Below are positions 58,831 to 64,000 of a DNA stretch of 64,000 nt, piece after piece. The first letter of the stretch is position 1. Each line of letters begins with the position of its first letter. The notes under the pieces are model-generated. The model was not told where the DNA came from and did not search any database. It worked only from the letters and a program-made list of their open reading frames with translations. The stretch is from CAG-177 sp003514385 (GTDB lineage: Bacteria; Bacillota; Clostridia; Oscillospirales; Acutalibacteraceae). Both the position numbers and the translations under genes were made by a program. Where the stretch lies: the NCBI GenBank assembly GCA_051920445.1, contig JBPPLN010000001.1, forward strand, positions 1,488,001 to 1,552,000, given 5' to 3'.

Positions 58831-60039
58831 ATGCCTTTTGATAAAAACTTTGTTCCCACGCTGCGCTTCGCAGTCATGAGCGACATACATATCGACGACG
58901 AGGACTGCATCGAGGAACAGCGGTTTGCAAAAGCGCTTGACGACCTCAAAAATCTGTGCTCGTCCGATGAGAGATACAGCGGCTTTGACGCGCTCGTCAT
59001 CGTCGGCGACTTCGCTTCGCGCGGGTCGGAGATTCAGATGTGCAAGGTCAAGAAGATTCTCGACGCAGGTCTGCCCGCCGATGTCAGGCTGATAATGACC
59101 ATGGCGAGCCACGAATATATGACCGACGGCGAGGAGAATGCCCTGCGCCGCTTCGATGAGATATTCGGTCTTACTCCCGACACCCACGCAGTGATAAACG
59201 GCTTTGATTTCATCGCCGTCACAACGACGAGGGGCTGCCACTTCGACGACAAAAAGCGCAAGTTCATCTCCGCAGAGCTTGAAAAAGCGGCGGAGCGGGA
59301 CGGCAAAAAGCCGATATTCTTCTTCCAGCACCCGCACATTACAGATACCGTCTACGGCAGCATCAACTGGGGTGAGGACGAGATAACGGATATTCTTATA
59401 AACTACCCGCAGATAGTCGATTTCTCCGGCCACTCCCACGCGCCGATAAACGATCCACGCTCGGTGCATCAGCGCCACTTCAGCGCGTTCGGCACGGGCA
59501 CGCTGAGCTATTTCGAGCTCGACGAGTTCGACAAGACCCACGGGACTATTCCGCCCGAGGACAGCAGCGCCGCTCAGTTCCTTATAGTCGAGACGGACGT
59601 GCAGGGCAGGGTGAGGGTATATCCCTACGATGTGCTCGGCAGCCGCTTCTTCCCGTACACATGGGAGATAGACGAGCCGTGGAACATAGATTCGTTCAAA
59701 TATACCGACGCGCGTTATGTCACGGCGGAGAAACCGTATTTTGAAAATGCCGGGATATCCGTCGAAAACATAACGGCGGACGGCTGCGATATAACCTTCA
59801 CTCAGGCGACCGGAAAAGAACGCCCGGACAGCTATGATATCTACATTTTAGATTCTGACGGACTGATAAAGAAGCACGTTAATATTACTTCGCGCTACTA
59901 TCTCTCCGATATGCCCGCGGCTCTTACCGAGCACATAGGCGGACTGAAAGCCGGCACGGAGTACAAAATAAAAATAGTTGCAAACAGCTTTTGGCGCACG
60001 CGCAGCGACGCTCTGACCGCGCGGTTCGCCACACTCTGA
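58831..60039 (+). CDS. Calcineurin-type metallophosphoesterase
   Basis: The protein has about 402 residues. Metal ligands appear in AVMSDIHIDDED near residue 14, VIVGDFASRG near 59, the N/H site is altered (MASHEYM rather than GNHE), and later PHI and SGHSHAPI near 200. A C-terminal fibronectin-like domain (residues about 310-400) follows. ATG 58831 after AAAGAGAG is preferred; an ATG at 58813 overlaps the SGNH stop without a ribosome site. Cytoplasmic and co-transcribed with the SGNH gene; substrate unknown. Confidence 0.87.
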   Translation: MPFDKNFVPTLRFAVMSDIHIDDEDCIEEQRFAKALDDLKNLCSSDERYSGFDALVIVGDFASRGSEIQMCKVKKILDAGLPADVRLIMTMASHEYMTDGEENALRRFDEIFGLTPDTHAVINGFDFIAVTTTRGCHFDDKKRKFISAELEKAAERDGKKPIFFFQHPHITDTVYGSINWGEDEITDILINYPQIVDFSGHSHAPINDPRSVHQRHFSAFGTGTLSYFELDEFDKTHGTIPPEDSSAAQFLIVETDVQGRVRVYPYDVLGSRFFPYTWEIDEPWNIDSFKYTDARYVTAEKPYFENAGISVENITADGCDITFTQATGKERPDSYDIYILDSDGLIKKHVNITSRYYLSDMPAALTEHIGGLKAGTEYKIKIVANSFWRTRSDALTARFATL

Positions 60040-60057
60040 AACACAGGAGCTGATTAA

Positions 60058-60777
60058 ATGTTTTTTGTCTTACCGACAGCGGCGATATTCGCCATATATA
60101 TCCTCGCGGCAGTTCTGCCCGCGATATTCCTGCTGCGCTATATCTATAAGCACGACACGGTCGACAAGGAGCCGCCCGGGCTGCTGTTGTCGCTGATTCT
60201 CATGGGTATCGTTGCGGCGCTGATGTCGATAGTGCTCGAAATAATCGGTGAGAAGATACTCAACGATCAGATAAGCCAGGATGACAAATATTATAAAATC
60301 ATTCTTGCGTTTGCAGTCGTTGCGGTCGTCGAAGAGGGAACAAAGTTCCTGCTGATGAAGCTTAAGACATGGAAGAATCCGAATTTCAACTACAGCTTTG
60401 ACGGGATAGTTTACGCCGTCTCCGTCTCGCTGGGCTTCGCCGCGTTCGAAAATATAAAATATGTCATGAACTTCGGTCTGTCCGTTGCGCTCCCGCGCGC
60501 GGTGCTCGCTGTTCCCGGTCATATGGGATTCGCGGTCTTTATGGGTCTGTTCTACGGGCGCGCCAAGCTCTTCTCCGACCTCGGCTGCAAGGGCAAAAAG
60601 GTGATGAATCTCCTCGCCTCTTATCTCTCTGCAGTGTTCCTGCACGGGTTCTATGACTCCTGCGCCATGATAGGCAACACTCTCTCGACCGTGATATTCA
60701 TCGCGTTCGTGGCGCTGATGTATGTCATAGTTATAAGCTTGATAAAGCACGAATCGCGCAACGACAGAAGAATTTGA
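60058..60777 (+). CDS. prsW: PrsW-family intramembrane metalloprotease
   Basis: The 239-residue membrane protein has about seven helices and the PrsW motifs: EEGTK near residue 96, FENIKY near 129, PGHMGFAVFMGLFYGR near 157 and HGFYD near 200. PrsW in Bacillus performs site-1 cleavage of anti-sigma factor RsiW; here no sigma/anti-sigma pair is near, so the substrate is unknown. It starts 18 bases after the phosphoesterase stop with CAGGAG. Confidence 0.92.
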   Translation: MFFVLPTAAIFAIYILAAVLPAIFLLRYIYKHDTVDKEPPGLLLSLILMGIVAALMSIVLEIIGEKILNDQISQDDKYYKIILAFAVVAVVEEGTKFLLMKLKTWKNPNFNYSFDGIVYAVSVSLGFAAFENIKYVMNFGLSVALPRAVLAVPGHMGFAVFMGLFYGRAKLFSDLGCKGKKVMNLLASYLSAVFLHGFYDSCAMIGNTLSTVIFIAFVALMYVIVISLIKHESRNDRRI

Positions 60778-60782
60778 AATCT

Positions 60783-60819
60783 ACCGTCAGCCGGCAGTCA
60801 TCTGCCGGCCGGCGGTTTT
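60783..60819 (+). terminator. Terminator after prsW
   Basis: GCCGGCAG and CTGCCGGC enclose TCAT, extended by outer ACCG/CGGT pairing, then TTTT. Confidence 0.85.
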
Positions 60820-60999
60820 GCGTTTATAAGAGCTGAAATATTGTTTTATTATTACTTTCCGAAAAAGAAGTATTCGGAGGGTCGGCAGTAGCACGGAGAA
60901 AAATTTACGGATTTATCGAAAAACGCCGAAAAAATAAGTATAAAAGCCCGAAAAAATCAGCCGATTTTGTGAATTTTTCGCCGTATCTCCGGTATGCAA

Positions 61000-61029
61000 T
61001 TGACTTTGCGGCATAGAATGTGGTAGAAT
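61000..61029 (+). promoter_or_regulatory. Promoter of the SCP2-aminotransferase cluster
   Basis: TTGACT and TAGAAT are spaced 18 bases apart, about 70 bases before the start. The rest of 60820-61104 shows no gene. Confidence 0.6.
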
Positions 61030-61104
61030 ACAGTGCAAGAGGATAACCGGTGCGGGACACCGGCTCTGAATATTTTTATCAATATTAAAAAGGAGGAATG
61101 AAGG

Positions 61105-61863
61105 TTGACTGATCAGAAAACAATGGCGTACATTAACCTTTATGCTGTCTTGGGAACTTTGGAGAATCTCTGCGAGATAGTTCCGGAGGCGAGCGCAATG
61201 CTCACCAACACCAAACCCATCTCCATCGGCTTTGAAGTGAAGGACGGCCCGAGCGCCACAATAACCTTCAAAAACGGCAGATGCAGGATGGAGCAGGGCG
61301 TCAGCAAGTGCGACGTCAAGCTGCCTTTCTCTTCCTGCGAAAAATTCAACGGTCTTATCGACGGAACCGTAACTCCCATCCCCTCGAAGGGATTCCAGCA
61401 CATCAAGTTCCTCCTCAAGACCTTTACCCCTCTGACCGACCTGCTTGCAAAATATATGCGTCCCTCGCCCGAGGATCTTGAGGACAGAACCTTCTTCGAG
61501 CAGAGCACCACGCTCATGCTCTATACCATTGCCGTCGCTATCTCCCAGATAGCCAATAACGACAAGATAGGTCAGTTCTCGGCATCCCATATCGTTGACG
61601 GCGAGATAGGCTTCGGTATAAAGGACGGCCCCGCGGTCACTATCCGCGCGAAGAACGGCCGCCTCGTCACCATCAAGAAGCGCTGCGAGAATCCGCGCGC
61701 TGAGATGGAGTTCGCTTCAATGGATCTTGCAAGAGACCTCTTCGACGGAAAGATAAACGCTGTTGCCTGCATCGGCATGGGCGCTATCACCATGAAGGGC
61801 ATGATCTCGATGATCGACAATATGAACAGACTGCTCGACAGAGTTGCTCTGTACTTGGCATAA
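61105..61863 (+). CDS. SCP2-like domain protein
   Basis: The 252-residue protein seems to hold two related halves, each with a KDGP[SA][AV]TI[TR].[KN]NGR strand pair (near 47 and 173). The second half ends in a segment resembling the sterol carrier protein 2 fold (MGAITMKGMISMIDNMNRLL). Such domains bind lipids or other hydrophobic ligands. The start is TTG 61105 with AGGAGG at ideal distance; the ATG at 61098 is out of frame. It is first in a cluster with an aminotransferase and, after a terminator, a transketolase. Confidence 0.72.
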   Translation: MTDQKTMAYINLYAVLGTLENLCEIVPEASAMLTNTKPISIGFEVKDGPSATITFKNGRCRMEQGVSKCDVKLPFSSCEKFNGLIDGTVTPIPSKGFQHIKFLLKTFTPLTDLLAKYMRPSPEDLEDRTFFEQSTTLMLYTIAVAISQIANNDKIGQFSASHIVDGEIGFGIKDGPAVTIRAKNGRLVTIKKRCENPRAEMEFASMDLARDLFDGKINAVACIGMGAITMKGMISMIDNMNRLLDRVALYLA

Positions 61864-61878
61864 GGGAGGGGAACTTTA

Positions 61879-63141
61879 ATGAGCTTCAAGATTAACGATT
61901 ACACAAAGAGCAGAGAGATGTTCGAAAGAGCCGAAAAGGTTATTCCTTCCGGCGTTTACGGCCACCTCGGCCCGGCAGAAGGCTGCTTCATCCCCGTCAG
62001 CGCGTTCCCGCTTTTCGGCGACAGAGCGCAGGGCTCCTATTTCTGGGATGTTGACGGCAACAAATTCATCGACTATATGTGCGCTTACGGCCCCAACGTC
62101 CTCGGTTACAATGACCCCGACGTTGACGCCGCCGCTCTCGAGCAGGCAAAGAAGTGCAACTGCACCACCTCTCCGTCCTACAAGGCGGTTGAGTTCGCAG
62201 AGCTGCTTGTTGACACCGTCAACTGCGCAGACTGGGCTTTCTTCGCAAAGAACGGCAACGATGTCACCACCGCCGCTATCATGACCGCAAGAGCCCACAC
62301 CCATCGCAAGAAGATAATCTTCATCAACGGCTTCTATCACGGCATTTCGCCCTGGACCCAGAAGGTCGACTATCCCGGCGTTATCGAAGAGGACGTTGCG
62401 AACAATATCTATATCGACTGGAACGATATACCGGCTCTCGAGAGAGTTATCGCCGAGAACGAGGGCGAGATAGCTGCGTTTATCTCAACTCCCTATCTCC
62501 ACGGCAACTTCTTCGACAACCAGCTTCCCGCAGACGGTTACTGGCAGAAGGTTCGTGAGCTCTGCACAAAGAACGGCATTGTCCTCATCGTCGACGATGT
62601 CCGCGCAGGCTTCCGTCTTGATATCGCCGGCAGTGACCACTTCTACGGCTTCGAGGCAGACCTCATCTGCTTCTGCAAGGCTCTTGCAAACGGCTGGAAT
62701 GTCTCCGCTCTCTGCGGTAAAGAGTTCCTCAAGAGCTCCATCAGCAGCCTGTCCTATACCGGCAGCTACTGGCTCAGCGCAATCCCGTTCGCAGCGGGTA
62801 TCGCCTGCATCAACAAGATGAAGAAGCTCAATACTCCCGCCATCTTCCGCGAGAAGGGTCTCAAGGTCGGCGAGGGTCTCAAGGCTGCCGCCGCAAACAA
62901 CGGCTTCCATCTTGTCGTCTCCGGCGAGCCGTCCCTGTTCTATCTGCGCCTTGCGGATGACGATTCCCTCATGCTCCATCAGGAGTGGGTCGCAGAGATG
63001 GTCAAGCGCGGTATATTCATCACGAGTCACCACAACCATTTCATCAATGCGTCCCTGACCGACGAGGATATAGCTCACACCGTTGATGTTGCGGAGGATG
63101 CGTTCAACACCCTGCGCAAGAATCACCCCGAGCTTGCCTGA
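61879..63141 (+). CDS. Class III aminotransferase
   Basis: The 420-residue PLP enzyme resembles glutamate-1-semialdehyde aminomutase. It has the N-terminal SREMFERAEKVIPSGVYG, the PLP-binding GNDVTTAAIMTARAHT, Asp in VDDVRAGFR near 246, and the Schiff-base Lys in CFCKALANGWN near 267. It is not hemL itself, since no haem genes are near and the GSAM gating loop is not evident; it should aminate or deaminate an unknown keto sugar or aldehyde. GGAGGGG precedes the ATG; it follows the SCP2 gene by 15 bases. Confidence 0.9.
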   Translation: MSFKINDYTKSREMFERAEKVIPSGVYGHLGPAEGCFIPVSAFPLFGDRAQGSYFWDVDGNKFIDYMCAYGPNVLGYNDPDVDAAALEQAKKCNCTTSPSYKAVEFAELLVDTVNCADWAFFAKNGNDVTTAAIMTARAHTHRKKIIFINGFYHGISPWTQKVDYPGVIEEDVANNIYIDWNDIPALERVIAENEGEIAAFISTPYLHGNFFDNQLPADGYWQKVRELCTKNGIVLIVDDVRAGFRLDIAGSDHFYGFEADLICFCKALANGWNVSALCGKEFLKSSISSLSYTGSYWLSAIPFAAGIACINKMKKLNTPAIFREKGLKVGEGLKAAAANNGFHLVVSGEPSLFYLRLADDDSLMLHQEWVAEMVKRGIFITSHHNHFINASLTDEDIAHTVDVAEDAFNTLRKNHPELA

Positions 63142-63160
63142 TAAAATTATGAAAAAAAAT

Positions 63161-63190
63161 CCCGTCCTGTCTTTACAAGACGGGGTTTTT
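63161..63190 (+). terminator. Terminator after the aminotransferase gene
   Basis: CCCGTC and GACGGG enclose a 12-base loop, followed by T6. The 197 bases beyond it before the transketolase gene hold no further gene. Confidence 0.85.
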
Positions 63191-63391
63191 TATGTTATCA
63201 TATATAAAAATAGTTTCGCGCGCGCTCATGGGTTTGGATATTTTGCCCTTTTGAGTAATTTTTGCCGTGCGCGGGACATATATTTCATCCGGCGGATATT
63301 CCCGGACAAAAAACGGAAGCTTTGTGATTTGCGGGGGCACCCGTTCATTCACTCAGACGATAAAAATGTTTTCTGTAAGGAGGAAATGTAA

Positions 63392-64000
63392 ATGCCATTA
63401 TCAAAGCAGGAATGGTTAGCGCTCGAAAAGAAGGCTCACGAGCTGCGCAGACTTTGCCTCGACACCACTTACTGGGCGGGCAGCGGTCATATCGGCGGCG
63501 GCATGAGCGTCATGGATATGCTTACCGTTCTCTATCACAAGTACATGAGACTCGACGTCAAGAACCCCAAGTGGGAGGACAGAGACCGTTTTATCCTCAG
63601 TAAGGGTCACGCGGGTATAGCTTACGCTCCCGTGCTCGTCGATTTTGGCTGGAACGATCCCGAGCAGCTCAAGACCTTCAACCACACGAACTCGAAGATG
63701 GGCATCCACCTCGATTCGAACAAGGTCGTCGGCGTTGACGCCTCCACCGGTTCTCTCGGCCACGGACTTCCGATAGCTGTCGGCACCGCTCTTGCCGCAA
63801 GAGTTCTCGGCAAGGATTACAAAACATACTGCATCCTCGGCGACGGCGAGTGCGACGAGGGTTCAAACTGGGAAGCCGCTATGTCCGCTTCCACCTTCAA
63901 AGTCACCAATATGATCTCCTTTGTCGACCGCAACAAGTGCATGATCGACGGCAGAACAGAGGATGTCATGAAGCTCGAGCCCTTCGCCGATAAGTGGCGT
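63392..64000 (+). CDS. Transketolase, N-terminal subunit, 3' end cut by window
   Basis: About 203 residues are visible: GSGHIGGGMSVMDML near residue 32, LSKGHAGIAYAPVL near 69, GSLGHGLPIAVGTALAA near 120, and the thiamine-diphosphate site LGDGECDEGSNWEAAM near 150. The protein begins close to the fold core, as in split transketolases of about 270-280 residues with a separate C-terminal subunit. AAGGAGG precedes ATG 63392. The frame is open at the window end. Placement after the aminotransferase may mean a shared sugar or amino-sugar pathway. Confidence 0.93.
   Translation, partial: MPLSKQEWLALEKKAHELRRLCLDTTYWAGSGHIGGGMSVMDMLTVLYHKYMRLDVKNPKWEDRDRFILSKGHAGIAYAPVLVDFGWNDPEQLKTFNHTNSKMGIHLDSNKVVGVDASTGSLGHGLPIAVGTALAARVLGKDYKTYCILGDGECDEGSNWEAAMSASTFKVTNMISFVDRNKCMIDGRTEDVMKLEPFADKWR

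Noticed and set aside
61879..63141. Identification as hemL
   Set aside because: It belongs to the same PLP family but lacks tetrapyrrole neighbours and clear aminomutase features, so only the class is given.

Overview
The window reads as chromosomal DNA of an anaerobic Gram-positive bacterium of the class Clostridia, probably an uncultured gut member of the Oscillospirales or a neighbouring order; this is inference from gene content. Supporting signs are the trimeric [FeFe] hydrogenase operon with its extra ATPase-like gene, many lipoproteins with a classical lipobox, a PrsA-like foldase, PrsW, alpha-L-rhamnosidases, strong AGGAGG ribosome sites and GGGGCGGATAT / CTCCCTT-type intergenic repeats. 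Base composition is moderately GC-rich. Two runs of exactly 100 N (20075-20174 and 39915-40014) show a draft scaffold.

Layout. 1-7.3 kb: 3' part of smc, then a reverse operon gltX-glnS-membrane protein. 7.4-11.4 kb: three related secreted lipoproteins, each with a near-consensus promoter, and a pduL-type phosphotransacylase. 11.5-17.4 kb: an EF-G paralogue, a P2A-type ATPase behind a yybP-ykoY (Mn2+) riboswitch with a duplicated remnant of its own C-terminus, and a cold-shock gene with a long hairpin leader. 17.5-22.4 kb: a solitary Mrr-type nuclease, a P-loop protein, tRNA-Pro(UGG) preceded by a tandem array carrying copies of the tRNA 5' end, and membrane/hydrolase genes. 22.5-35.3 kb: carbohydrate region with a GH78 rhamnosidase and flavoprotein, a BIG2/InlB-repeat lipoprotein, then a TetR-controlled operon (GPH symporter, SGNH hydrolase, second GH78, fourth member of the lipoprotein family) with a structured leader.

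35.3-40.1 kb: a flavin-reductase gene with an in-frame TAG, a PepSY-repeat protein, a two-component system sharing an operator-like motif with it, and tRNA-Ala(CGC) followed by a tandem array of cloverleaf-like elements bearing copies of the tRNA 3' end. 40.2-44.7 kb: YbaK-type deacylase, two left-handed beta-helix acyltransferases (one frameshifted), and a small AT-rich island with a divergent XRE repressor. 44.7-50.7 kb: PHP-hndA-HATPase-hndB-hndC-hndD. 51-64 kb: alanine-type symporter with an apparent ACG start, nadE, foldase and nitroreductase, phosphoesterases, SGNH hydrolase, PrsW, and an SCP2-aminotransferase-transketolase cluster cut by the window end.

The most unusual structures are the two tRNA-anchored tandem arrays. 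They use different ends of the tRNA (5' end for Pro, 3' end for Ala), contain unrelated but strongly foldable inserts, and are both broken by an assembly gap inside the second repeat copy.
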